A stretch of 7,989 nt of DNA, from positions 1 to 7,989 of the forward strand of contig QHRS01000294.1 of assembly GCA_003221435.1 (NCBI GenBank), in the 5' to 3' direction. The notes beneath the pieces were generated by a model. The model saw only the letters and a program-made list of their open reading frames with translations. It was not told the DNA's origin and did not search any database. Positions 1-6,366 of this stretch are shown here, one piece after another. Position 1 is the stretch's first letter. Every line of letters starts with the position of its first letter. The DNA is from Candidatus Rokuibacteriota bacterium. Lineage in GTDB: Bacteria; Methylomirabilota; Methylomirabilia; Rokubacteriales; CSP1-6. A program made the translations under genes and the position numbers.

Positions 1-265
1 AGTATGGAAACGGCACGATGAGCGGTGAGAACACGTACAGGTCTTCCCGCTCCCGCCGGAAGCCCTTGGTGCTACGCCACCACTGCTCGACGCGGTGGCG
101 CAGCCGGTGGAAATCCTGCAAGCGCGGCGGCCGCACCCCTGTGTTCTCGATGAAGAGAACACGATTTCCCTGCGCTGCGAGCGTCGACATGATCTGCTGA
201 TGGCCTTGCCAGATGAAGTCCCAGTCGATCGACGAGATGCAGACGATGTCACGCCCGCGCAGCAT
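1..265 (-). CDS. Glycosyltransferase, N-terminal part (truncated by window edge)
   Basis: Reading the minus strand from an ATG at 265 gives 88 open codons that run off the window. The protein begins MLRGRDIVCISSIDWDFIWQ, followed by GHQQIM, a strand ending RVLFIENTGVRPPR, and a later segment ending VFSPLIVPFPY. From memory, this start (S-I-D-W-D-x-x-W-Q-G-H-Q, then a hydrophobic strand with E-N-T-G-V-R) is typical of GT4-like glycosyltransferases in exopolysaccharide and teichuronic-type clusters, which transfer an activated sugar onto a lipid-linked glycan at the inner membrane face. The catalytic C-terminal domain is outside the window. A second in-frame ATG at 298, just after an in-frame TGA, would add 11 residues (MGRPRWAARRA); I prefer 265 because it starts directly before the conserved block and has an AAGGCG stretch upstream. 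It follows the methyltransferase after about 140 bases. The donor and acceptor sugars cannot be inferred. Confidence 0.8.
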   Translation of the reverse strand, partial: MLRGRDIVCISSIDWDFIWQGHQQIMSTLAAQGNRVLFIENTGVRPPRLQDFHRLRHRVEQWWRSTKGFRREREDLYVFSPLIVPFPY

Positions 266-359
266 CGCTCGCCTTGCCGCCCACCGAGGGCGTCCCATCC
301 GTCATCGCTCGCACGCGGCCGGACGGCGGGCGCCCTTCGCACCCTGTGAAGGGAGAAGG

Positions 360-373
360 CTCAGGAGCCTGAG
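360..373. repeat. Short inverted repeat between methyltransferase and glycosyltransferase
   Basis: CTCAGG (360-365) and CCTGAG (368-373) are perfect inverted copies around a 2-base centre. The same bases also allow AGGCTC (357-362) to pair with GAGCCT (365-370). It lies about 35 bases past the methyltransferase stop. There is no T-run after it on the minus strand, so an intrinsic terminator is not shown; a weak RNA hairpin or chance are equally possible. Confidence 0.25.
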
Positions 374-407
374 ACGGGAGGGCGTGGCCGTTGCTTCCGC
401 CGCGCAC

Positions 408-1418
408 TTACCGCCGGACACCATTCGCGCGCCAGCCATAGAGACCCGTCGGCGTCACCTTGACATCCGAGATGCCGGCCTCCTGAACAAACCGTTCGAC
501 CTCCTCCTCTGAGTAATAGAACCGAATCGGCGCGGCCAGGCGATCGAACCAGTCGGCGTGAAGCACCGCAAACGGGTACGCGCTGTACATCTTGACTCGC
601 GGAAACATCAGGGCGTCGATCAGCGGGCCGGCCTTGGGGATCCGCCGGAGGGCGCGGTACGGCAGAACGAAGCAGTACTGATCGACCGCGGCCCCGACGA
701 AGGACAACGCGTTCACGAGCGCATAGGGCAGCCGCGTGGTTGCCGTCCGCACGATCTCGAGGAGCAGGTTCACGACGCGGCGGTTCCTGCTGTACACCCA
801 GATGAAGATGCTGCCCCCGGGTCGCAGCAGTGGCGTCAGCGCCCGCAGCCCCCGTGCCGGATCCGGGAGATGGTGCAGCACGCCGATGCTGTAGACGAAG
901 TCAAACGCGCCCTCTGCGAACGGGGGCGCGTAAATGTCGCCCTGCACGAGGTGGACGTGGCGCAGGTGTCGCGTGTTCCGCTGCGTCGAGTCGATCGCAC
1001 GGCTGAAGTCCATGCCCACCATCTCGGTCCCGCAGGCCGCCGCATGGTAGATGTGGCGTCCGGATCCGCACCCGGCATCGAGGCCGAGTTGGCCCCTGAA
1101 GAGATCCGGAGTACCGAAGCTCTCACGCGTCCGGTCGAGCTGGCGTTCGAATTTCCCGCGCGCGAGGCGCGACGCGGCGCCCGGCACGCCACCGAGGCGC
1201 TCTCGGTACCGGTCCGTGAACTCGGGGAACATCGCGAAGGCGTTGGGGAGCATCCTCGGGATCGTGTCGACGATCGGATACCGCTCGCCGCACCGACAGG
1301 TCAGGACTCCATCGACCACAGCCTCGTCGTTCGGCGACTGGACGAACGTTGCCGCGGCGAGCTTGCCCCGACATCGGGGACACCGGAGCAGAGCGAGGAG
1401 TCTTGGGCGCACCGTCAC
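408..1418 (-). CDS. SAM-dependent methyltransferase with N-terminal Trm112-like zinc domain
   Basis: The 336-residue product looks complete. Residues 1-60 form a Trm112-like zinc-ribbon: CPRC at 13-16, a second pair C41/C43, then YPIVDTIPRML. A class I Rossmann methyltransferase domain follows, with SAM motif I LDAGCGSGRH (113-122), the acidic residue of motif II in GMDFS (D137), GDIYAPPF (160-167), and the post-motif LHHLPDP (181-187) and LRPGG. Such proteins methylate small molecules or sugars using S-adenosylmethionine. The setting, between regulator remnants and a glycosyltransferase, suggests modification of a polysaccharide building block; this is inference, and the substrate is unknown. 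The start is GTG at 1418, four bases after the NusG remnant's TGA (1425-1423); a GTG at 1412 is also possible. No strong Shine-Dalgarno sequence is visible, which fits translational coupling to the gene upstream. No frameshift or missing motif is seen, unlike its neighbours. Confidence 0.88.
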   Translation of the reverse strand: MTVRPRLLALLRCPRCRGKLAAATFVQSPNDEAVVDGVLTCRCGERYPIVDTIPRMLPNAFAMFPEFTDRYRERLGGVPGAASRLARGKFERQLDRTRESFGTPDLFRGQLGLDAGCGSGRHIYHAAACGTEMVGMDFSRAIDSTQRNTRHLRHVHLVQGDIYAPPFAEGAFDFVYSIGVLHHLPDPARGLRALTPLLRPGGSIFIWVYSRNRRVVNLLLEIVRTATTRLPYALVNALSFVGAAVDQYCFVLPYRALRRIPKAGPLIDALMFPRVKMYSAYPFAVLHADWFDRLAAPIRFYYSEEEVERFVQEAGISDVKVTPTGLYGWRANGVRR

Positions 1419-1422
1419 CGTC

Positions 1423-1632
1423 TCAAATCGGCTCGACGTCCACCGCGTCGATCTCGAACCTCTGCGCCCTGACGGACGGCGTTCACGGAGATGACCGTCG
1501 CCACCGTGGGTCTCTGCGAATCAAGACTCCGCGCACGCCCGTCAGCGGGCCGCGGATCACCTCGACTTCCGTCCCCGGCGCGAGTGCGCCGACCCCCTCG
1601 CCCACCGTCTCTTCGCATCCGAGTTTCGTCAT
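1423..1632 (-). pseudogene. NusG-like antiterminator remnant: KOW domain with two frameshifts
   Basis: No single frame is open, but three pieces join into the C-terminal KOW domain of a NusG/UpxY-type antiterminator. Frame A from ATG 1632 gives PGTEVEVIRGPLTGVRGVLI then RR. A one-base loss near 1512 moves the reading to frame B, giving PTVATVISVNAVRQGAEV. One extra base near 1456 returns to frame A for EIDAVDVEPI and a TGA at 1425-1423. Read without the shifts, frame A stops at 1485-1483. The KOW signature is the G-x-x-V-x-V-x-x-G-P-L-x-G-V-x-G block followed by an A-T-V-x-S-V strand. The N-terminal NGN domain of about 100 residues, which contacts RNA polymerase in this family, is not found: frame A has a TGA near 1667, and only about 110 bases separate it from the regulator remnant upstream. 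Such proteins let polymerase read through long polysaccharide operons. This copy should be inactive unless the frameshifts are sequence errors. Confidence 0.75.
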
Positions 1633-1678
1633 CCGCCTTCCGTCTCCGCGCAAACTTCCGCCCCGTCACTTACAGACA

Positions 1679-1712
1679 GAAGGCAGCCGGCCGGTTCGTG
1701 CCGGCCCCCTTC
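1679..1712. repeat. GC-rich hairpin between the two regulator remnants
   Basis: GGCCGG (1689-1694) and CCGGCC (1701-1706) pair around the 6-base loop TTCGTG. An outer pairing of GAAGG (1679-1683) with CCTTC (1708-1712) is separated from the core stem by a short internal loop. No T-run follows on either strand. It could be an attenuator or weak terminator ahead of the antiterminator gene, which would make sense there, but this is inference from position only. Confidence 0.35.
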
Positions 1713-1776
1713 GCTCCCATGCGGATCCCCGTCCGACCGTCTGAGGGAGACCGCGGCGGGGGCCCCGGCCGCGCTC

Positions 1777-2095
1777 CTAGGCCCTCCGGCCCATCGGGTC
1801 GGGCCCGATCTCCTTGAGCGTGGCGTACGCCAGCTCCGCCGCCTCGCCGGTGCCGTACAGCGCGATACCCTTGAGGCCGCCGACGGTCACCGGCCGCAGG
1901 GCCTCATGCAGGTCCTTCAACCGATTCGGGGGAATCGTCGTGGTCTGGATGTCGCTCTTGCGGGCAAGGCGCTTGATAGAGGTTGGTGAGGCCCAAGGCG
2001 ATCCCCGGGCTCTCGGAAGGGCCCCGCTGAGTGATGTCCTGACGCTCCGAGATTTCCGTCAGGATCTTGAGGTCGCGCTGGGACGCCTGATCCAC
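1777..2095 (-). pseudogene. Winged-helix regulator of polysaccharide loci, decayed remnant
   Basis: From a GTG at 2095, directly after an in-frame TAA, the frame reads DQASQRDLKILTEISERQD, ITQR, and GIALGLTNLY. This is the N-terminal winged-helix region (helix, turn, recognition helix) of MarR-like regulators found beside exopolysaccharide genes. Near 1978 the frame changes, and the protein continues as KRLARKSDIQTTTIPPNRLK, the wing. It then jumps to DLHEALRPVTVGGLKGIALY and GTGEAAELAYATLKEIGPDP, ending at a TAG (1779-1777). As I remember the family, a linker with a TPxGxAEKxRLTYEY-like block should sit between IPPNRLK and the Gly-rich nucleotide-binding-like domain, and that domain should extend well beyond this point. 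So I infer one frameshift, one internal deletion and a truncated C-terminus. Another ATG at 2108 lies in a different frame. Relatives stand next to a NusG-like gene, matching the remnant downstream here. Confidence 0.7.
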
Positions 2096-2131
2096 TTACG
2101 CGGACCATGTGGCGTGGCAGCGTCGCACCAT

Positions 2132-2146
2132 GTTCAAAATTTGAAC
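2132..2146. promoter_or_regulatory. 15-bp palindrome, candidate operator
   Basis: GTTCAAA (2132-2138) and TTTGAAC (2140-2146) are perfect inverted copies around one central base. It is an AT-rich island in very GC-rich DNA, about 40-50 bases upstream of the winged-helix remnant's GTG at 2095. The symmetry and place suit a dimeric regulator binding site, perhaps for autoregulation of that gene. I do not find a good -35/-10 pair around it, so its role is inferred. The rest of the intergenic stretch 2096-2293 shows no other gene or clear signal. Confidence 0.4.
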
Positions 2147-2293
2147 GGTATCGTACGTAGACGAGCCCAACGGGTCAAGAAGATTTGCGTGCGCGCTCCC
2201 CATCCAGGCCAGGGTGGCCCGGAAGTCCGCCCGATCGCTGCGCGCGCCGCCCAGGCTCAGATCTGGGTCCTACGAGCTCTCTCTTTCGACGGT

Positions 2294-2310
2294 GGCGGGC
2301 AGCCCCCGCC
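2294..2310 (-). terminator. Possible hairpin terminator after yjbQ
   Basis: On the minus strand GGCGGG (2310-2305), a 5-base loop GGCTG, and CCCGCC (2299-2294) form a 6-bp GC stem starting one base after the yjbQ TAG (2314-2312). The position is right for transcription termination, but no U-rich tract follows, so it would be at best a weak or Rho-assisted stop. Confidence 0.35.
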
Positions 2311-2311
2311 G

Positions 2312-2740
2312 CTACTCTCCGATCACCTGTACGTTGATCTCGCGCGTCCGAGGCCCGTCCATCTCGGCGAAGATGATCGACTGGAACCGCCCGAGCGTCA
2401 GATCGCCATCGTTGACACCGATGGCGATGCTCCGCCCCAGCAACGTCGCCCGCAGATGGGCGTGCGCATTGCCGCGCTCACAATCGGAGTATCGAGGATC
2501 GTCGTGGCGGTACCCCCCGCGCTCGACGACGAGCCGTTCCATCAGCGTCTTCAGATCGTCGATGAGCGCGCCCTGAAACTCGTTCAGGAACAGCGCGCAG
2601 GTCGTGTGCACCGTGTTGACGAGGGCGATGCCGCTGTTGACCGGGAACTGCTCGAGTGCTTCACGGACTCGCTTGGTGATGTCCAAAAACTCGGTCCGCT
2701 CTTCGCTCGTCACCGCGAATGAGGTATTGAAGACCTTCAT
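2312..2740 (-). CDS. yjbQ: YjbQ / UPF0047 family protein (secondary thiamine-phosphate synthase family)
   Basis: The product has 142 residues, close to the usual 130-140 for this single-domain family. Conserved marks are NTVHTTCALFLNE (42-54), the YRHDDP block (77-82), NAHAHLRATLLG (91-102), GRFQSIIFAEMDGPR (117-131) and a final strand INVQVIGE. The family is a small trimeric fold; its E. coli member has weak thiamine-phosphate synthase activity in vitro, but the physiological role is not settled. The His residues H45, H79, H93 and H95 form the usual metal-site-like cluster. The frame is open to an ATG at 2848, but I choose ATG 2740 because the protein begins MKVFNTSF as relatives do and GGAGAGG lies just upstream, whereas the extra 36 residues have no family resemblance. 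A likely promoter lies upstream, so it is probably transcribed on its own. The gene is intact. Confidence 0.9.
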   Translation of the reverse strand: MKVFNTSFAVTSEERTEFLDITKRVREALEQFPVNSGIALVNTVHTTCALFLNEFQGALIDDLKTLMERLVVERGGYRHDDPRYSDCERGNAHAHLRATLLGRSIAIGVNDGDLTLGRFQSIIFAEMDGPRTREINVQVIGE

Positions 2741-2837
2741 GAGATCCTCTCCGGGGGCAGCGGTAGTTGTCCAATCACGCGCTATCCCCGCCTTCGCCAG
2801 CGCCACGGGGAGCATACCCCGTTTCGAGCGAGCCTCT

Positions 2838-2867
2838 ACGATAGCCAAACAGCAAAGTCAAAGTCAA
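2838..2867 (-). promoter_or_regulatory. Sigma70-like promoter for yjbQ
   Basis: On the minus strand, TTGACT (2867-2862) matches a -35 box in five of six bases. An 18-base spacer leads to TATCGT (2843-2838), a fair -10 box. A second TTGACT (2861-2856) follows at once, giving a tandem TTGACTTTGACTTT. The block is AT-richer than its surroundings, begins about 13 bases after the stop of the preceding gene (2881) and would give a leader of roughly 90 bases before ATG 2740. Confidence 0.5.
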
Positions 2868-2880
2868 TTAGCGGTCGCAT

Positions 2881-3564
2881 TTACAGAATCCGGCAGCGTT
2901 CCAGGACAAACGCACCCTTGGGATTCGATGCGAGATGGCCGCGAACCGTCACGGTCGTCCCCGCAGACGGCCCGCCGTTCCGCGCGCACCAGGCGATTAC
3001 ATGAATGCCGTCAGTGTCCATGAACTCGAAGTACGGCAGCGTGTACGTCGGCGGCGAGCTCGTCACGGTCCCGGCCCAGGTCACCTCGCGGCCACGATAG
3101 CGGCGGTCGAAAACCTGAATGGCAGTGAGCTCGGGCTCAGACTGAAGCGCGTCGGCCAGCTGCTTCGCGTTGAGCGCCAACGGCCCACGAGCGTCGCGGC
3201 CGGGGCGATTCGACGTCGTCGTCGTCGACGACGGCACCCGCGCGGATGATGGCGTCGACGGCGTCACGGTGGATGGCGCCTCGGGTCCGGAAGTCCGGAT
3301 CGCCGGCCGCACGGACACAGGGGGGCGCGTGAGGTGACGATACCAGCCGATGGCTCCGAACAGCACGGCCACGACAACCACGCCGATCAGCATCCGCCGG
3401 CCCCACCGCGCCTCCCCGACTCTGACGGGCGTGCCCAGGATCCTCTCCGCCTTGCCGGGTGTCCGCGACGCGCGCTGCGCCGCGAGCCAAGGGCCCGGCG
3501 CAGGCTCCGGACTCCCCTCCGAGGGGACCGGACGGCGCCAGGGAGGTTGGGGGGGAGTCGCCAT
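2881..3564 (-). CDS. Single-pass membrane protein with C-terminal OB-fold-like domain, unknown function
   Basis: The 227-residue product has a Pro/Arg-rich N-terminus (1-57), one strongly hydrophobic segment around 58-75 (MLIGVVVVAVLFGAIGW), a Ser/Thr/Pro-rich linker (about 84-124), and a compact C-terminal domain (about 130-227). That domain has the strand pattern V-T-W-A-G-T-V, F-M-D-T-D-G-I-H-V-I-A-W-C, V-T-V-R-G-H-L, L-E-R-C-R-I-L. The pattern resembles the tRNA_anti-like OB folds of small membrane or lipoproteins. C193 and C224 are the only cysteines. The start is ATG 3564, overlapping the TGA of the YkvA gene by one base (TGATG), so translation is probably coupled. The frame stays open to 3609, but that extension lies inside the neighbouring gene. 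It shares a transcript with the Fe-S reductase, so a role in the same envelope process is inferred. The OB call rests on pattern only. Confidence 0.7.
   Translation of the reverse strand: MATPPQPPWRRPVPSEGSPEPAPGPWLAAQRASRTPGKAERILGTPVRVGEARWGRRMLIGVVVVAVLFGAIGWYRHLTRPPVSVRPAIRTSGPEAPSTVTPSTPSSARVPSSTTTTSNRPGRDARGPLALNAKQLADALQSEPELTAIQVFDRRYRGREVTWAGTVTSSPPTYTLPYFEFMDTDGIHVIAWCARNGGPSAGTTVTVRGHLASNPKGAFVLERCRIL
3212..3233. repeat. Short GTC/GAC trinucleotide tract with a palindromic core
   Basis: A run of GAC/GTC triplets contains the perfect 14-bp palindrome CGTCGTCGACGACG (3220-3233). It lies inside the gene for the OB-fold membrane protein and encodes part of its Ser/Thr-rich linker, so low-complexity coding is the simplest explanation. 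Confidence 0.4.
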
Positions 3565-3911
3565 CACCGACCCGCGAAGACGCGGCGCTTGACCCGGCGC
3601 GGGACCCACACGGCGAGCCAGCGGGCCACGCTCGCCACGCGCTGGAGCGATCTGGCGTCGCCGGGCCAGTACTTGAGCACGAGCCCGCGATCGACATAGT
3701 TGAGCAACCCGTCCACGACGATCGCCGCGACCAGCACGTCGTCGAGGATGCCGACGACCGGGATGAAGTCGGGAATCAGGTCGATCGGGCTCAGCAGATA
3801 CGCGACGGCGGCGGCGAGCGCGATCTTCGCCGCGCGGGGCAGGACCGGATCGGCGACCAGCCGGCCGATCAGGCGGGCGAGATCCGGAAGGATGCGGAGC
3901 AGCTCTCGCAT
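3564..3911 (-). CDS. YkvA family (DUF1232) small membrane protein
   Basis: The 115-residue product has the family hallmark around residues 38-62: YLLSPIDLIPDFIPVVGILD then DVLVAAIVV. The two hydrophobic stretches (about 28-41 and 52-70) are joined by the conserved S-P-I-D-L-I-P-D turn. The tail (81-115) is basic and amphipathic. The molecular function of DUF1232 proteins is not established; they are thought to be membrane-associated. The start is ATG 3911, sharing its A with the TGA that ends the Fe-S reductase, and its own TGA shares a base with the next ATG at 3564, so three genes are tightly coupled. Because of the frameshift in the reductase, this gene happens to lie in the same frame as the reductase's N-terminal part, which produces a spurious 764-codon fused reading frame. 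The gene itself looks intact. Confidence 0.85.
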   Translation of the reverse strand: MRELLRILPDLARLIGRLVADPVLPRAAKIALAAAVAYLLSPIDLIPDFIPVVGILDDVLVAAIVVDGLLNYVDRGLVLKYWPGDARSLQRVASVARWLAVWVPRRVKRRVFAGR

Positions 3912-5849
3912 CAGGGCAGGCTCTCCGCCACCAGCTCGCTCACGTCCTTGACCGCGAGGGTCTCGTCGGCGCCCTTCACCTTCCGTCCCAGGTCGAACAT
4001 GGCCAGACAGAACGGGCAGGCGGTGCCGACGACGTCGGGCTTCGCCTCGAGCGCCTCCTCGACGCGGATGATGTTCACGCGCTTCTCCGACGGCACCTCC
4101 ATCCACATGTGCCCGCCGCCGCCGCCGCAGCAGAGCCCCCGCTCGCGGTTGCGGGGCAGCTCGACGAGCCGGAGCCCCGGCACCGCTCTCGCCACCTCGC
4201 GGGGCGGCTCGAAGATCCCGTTGTACCGCCCGAGGTAGCAGGAATCGGCCGTCCTTGATCAACCGGTCGATGACGACCGAGTGGTGCAGCACCTCGTAGG
4301 TCCCGCCGAACTGGGGGAACTCGTTCTTCAGCGTGTTGAAGCAGTGCGGGCAATGGGTGACGATCTTCCGGAAGCGGTACCTGTTGAGGTTCCCGATGTT
4401 CTCCCGCTGCACCGTCTGGTAGAGGTACTCCTCACCGAGCCGCCGCGCGACCTCGCCGTGGCAGCGCTCTTCCCGCATGACGGCAAAGGACACTCCCGCG
4501 GCCCGGAGGATCTTCACGACCGCCCGCGCGATCGACTGGTTGCGCCGGTCGTACGACGCGGAGCATCCGACCCAGTACAGGTACTCGACTTCCGCGCCTT
4601 CCTGGAGGACAGGGACGCCGAGCCCGTCGGCCCACCGGAGCCGCTCGGCCGGCGGCAATCCCCAGGGATTTCCCGCCCGCTGGATGTTCTGCAGCGACTG
4701 GGGCGCGGTCGACGGCAGCGCCCCCTCGGAGAGCGTGAGATAGCGCCGGAGGTCGAGGATCGTGTCGACGATGTCGATCGACGCCGGGCACTCCTGCACG
4801 CAGGCCATGCAGGTCGTGCACGCCCACAGCTCGTCGGCCGCGATCAGCGCGCCATGGATCGGCCCCGGCAGCTCGCCGTGCATGTGCCGCCGGAGCTTGA
4901 CGATGATCGCCTTCGGGCTGAGCCGCGTCCCCGCCAGGTAGGCCGGGCACGCGGCCTCGCACCGGCCGCACTCGACGCACGCGTCGAAGTCGAGCCGGCG
5001 CTTCCAGGAAAACTCGGCGAGCCGGGAGACGCCGAGCGTGTCAGCCTCCTCGATGTTCGCGATCTCCCGGATCGCGCCGCGCGGTGTGAGCTTCGAGAAG
5101 AAGATGTTGAGCGGGGTCGTGATGAGGTGAATGAAGTACGAGTACGGGATCATCGCGATGAAGCCGAGCGCGAGCACCGCGTGGAACCCCCACGTCGAGA
5201 GATGCAACGCGCGGAGCCCGCTCTCGGACATGCCGGCGGCGAGCAGCCCCCGGCCCAGCGCGTAGCCGACGGGCGACCACGGTCCCCATTCGGGCCGCGT
5301 CACGGCGAGGCGGCAGGCCTCGACGACGAACCCGGTCAGGTTGATCAGGAACAGCAGCGCCAGCACGTTCGCGAACCGGGGCGTCGGATCGACACGATGC
5401 GGCCGCACGACGAACCGCCGGTAGACGGCCATGCCGAGCCCGATCACGAAGAAGAGTCCGAACAGGTCGAGCACGGTCTCGTACGCGAGGTAGAACGGCC
5501 CCCGGAGCAGCTTGTAGCGGAACAGCGGCAGCGTGATGTCGAAATCGATCGTGGCCAGCACCGTCCCCATGAACAGGGCGAGGAAGCCCCAGAACATCGT
5601 CGCGTGCATGATGCCCGGGTACGCCTGCGAGAGTGTCCGCGCCTGGCCGAGCGCCTGCACGGCGACGAGCCAGAGGCGCTCGCCGATCCGATCGAACCGC
5701 TGCTCCGGTGTTCCCCGCCGCCAGAGCTGAATGCGCTGACAGGTACCGTAGGCGAAGATGCCGACCGCAACGAGGGCGCCCGCGTAGAGCAACACCTGGA
5801 CCGTGTGCGGCACGTTCCAGAATGTGTCGCGGAACGGCACGCCGGTCAT
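3911..5849 (-). CDS. Membrane-bound Fe-S oxidoreductase, FadF/HdrDE-like, frameshifted near 4247
   Basis: The N-terminal part has five or six membrane helices (about residues 15-270) like the b-type heme domain of NarI/HdrE. A dicluster ferredoxin domain follows, with C291xxC294xxC297xxxC301P and C344xxC347xxC350xxxC354P. Next comes the first CCG-type cysteine domain (C429; EERCHGE with C463; THCPHC with C500/C503). Near 4247 the frame is lost; the other frame continues as DSCYLGRYNGIFEPPRE and then GLCCGGGGGHMWMEV and ACPFC, the second CCG domain, to TGA 3913-3911. Relatives have about 15-20 more residues before the xDSCYLGR motif, so codons seem deleted as well as shifted. This family carries electrons between a soluble donor (ETF or a disulfide) and the quinone pool. 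The start is ATG 5849; a GTG at 5858 is also in frame. As written, the protein would lose the second CCG domain. It leads a TGATG-coupled gene trio. Confidence 0.85.
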
Positions 5850-5969
5850 GCCGACCACATTAGCACGCCACCGCGCGTGTGCCTTTGCTATCGCTGCTGC
5901 CGCTCGGACCTGACGACGGGACTGGTCAGAGGAGCGGTTGCGGGTACCTGAGCCGGCGGGGGATGAGGG

Positions 5970-5983
5970 CTCCCTTGAGGGAG
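5970..5983 (-). terminator. Weak hairpin after the ferredoxin gene
   Basis: On the minus strand CTCCC (5983-5979), loop TCAA, and GGGAG (5974-5970) form a 5-bp stem directly after the ferredoxin TGA (5987-5985). No U-run follows. The 120-odd bases between it and the Fe-S reductase start show no convincing promoter, so read-through from the ferredoxin is plausible. Confidence 0.3.
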
Positions 5984-5984
5984 A

Positions 5985-6302
5985 TCAGCGCGTGCCCATG
6001 AGCAGGCGCTCGACAGGCTTGCCGCCCAGCAGGTGTTCGTCGATGATCACGTCAACCTCCTCGGTGGTGCGCACGGTGTACCAGATCCCGGCGGGGTAGA
6101 TCACCACCGAGGGACCGAACTGGCACTGGTCGAGGCAGCCCGCCTGATTGACCCGCACGCGCCCCGGCACGCCCCGCGCCTTGACCGCCTTCTTGAAATA
6201 GTCGCGGATCGCCTCTGAGCCTTTCTCGGCGCAGCACCCGCGAGGGTCGGAGGGATCCCGGCGGTTCATGCAGACGAACACGTGAATGTCGTACGGCTTC
6301 AT
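5985..6302 (-). CDS. (2Fe-2S) ferredoxin, thioredoxin-fold type
   Basis: The 105-residue protein begins MKPYDIHVFVCMNRR and carries four cysteines in the order expected for thioredoxin-like [2Fe-2S] ferredoxins (NuoE-related, Shethna-like): C11, C23 or C24, C56 and C60. The pattern is C-x11/12-C followed by NQAGCLDQCQFGPSVVIYP (52-70), with W74Y75 after it, and an acidic helix EEVDVIIDEH (81-90). Family length is about 100-110, so it is complete. Such proteins are soluble one-electron carriers. It ends about 135 bases before the start of the membrane Fe-S reductase, making it a plausible redox partner, although the pairing is inferred. The start is ATG 6302; GGGGA stands a few bases upstream, and a TAGAAT at 6320-6315 could be a -10 box, but no good -35 accompanies it. 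No damage is seen in this gene. Confidence 0.9.
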   Translation of the reverse strand: MKPYDIHVFVCMNRRDPSDPRGCCAEKGSEAIRDYFKKAVKARGVPGRVRVNQAGCLDQCQFGPSVVIYPAGIWYTVRTTEEVDVIIDEHLLGGKPVERLLMGTR

Positions 6303-6366
6303 CGCGTCCCCGCCATTCTACCTCCGGCACCCACTCCACCGCGCGCAAGGCAGTTCGGCTCGAAGG

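Noticed and set aside
558..1472. 304-codon plus-strand open frame
   Set aside because: Lies opposite the well-supported methyltransferase and shows no domain; shadow frame.
1814..2722. 302-codon plus-strand open frame
   Set aside because: Runs opposite yjbQ and the winged-helix remnant, both of which have clear family motifs on the minus strand.
3212..3233. GTC/GAC tract as a functional repeat or phase-variable site
   Set aside because: It is short, in a coding Ser/Thr-rich linker, and trinucleotide changes would not shift the frame; low-complexity coding explains it.
3459..4238. 259-codon plus-strand open frame
   Set aside because: Covers three minus-strand genes with clear motifs and coupled starts; composition is that of a reverse-complement shadow.
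4230..4260. Programmed ribosomal frameshift in the Fe-S reductase
   Set aside because: No slippery heptamer or clear downstream structure is visible, and residues normally present between the two segments are missing, which a simple slip would not explain.
3564..5858. Single 764-codon fusion of Fe-S reductase and YkvA
   Set aside because: The middle part (about 3912-4245 in this frame) is Arg/Ala/Gly-rich nonsense, while the true second CCG domain is in another frame. The fusion arises only because the frameshift puts both ends in one frame.
4281..5951. 556-codon plus-strand open frame
   Set aside because: It is antisense to the Fe-S reductase, dominated by Arg/Glu/Pro/Ala, with no recognisable motif; a typical GC-rich shadow frame.
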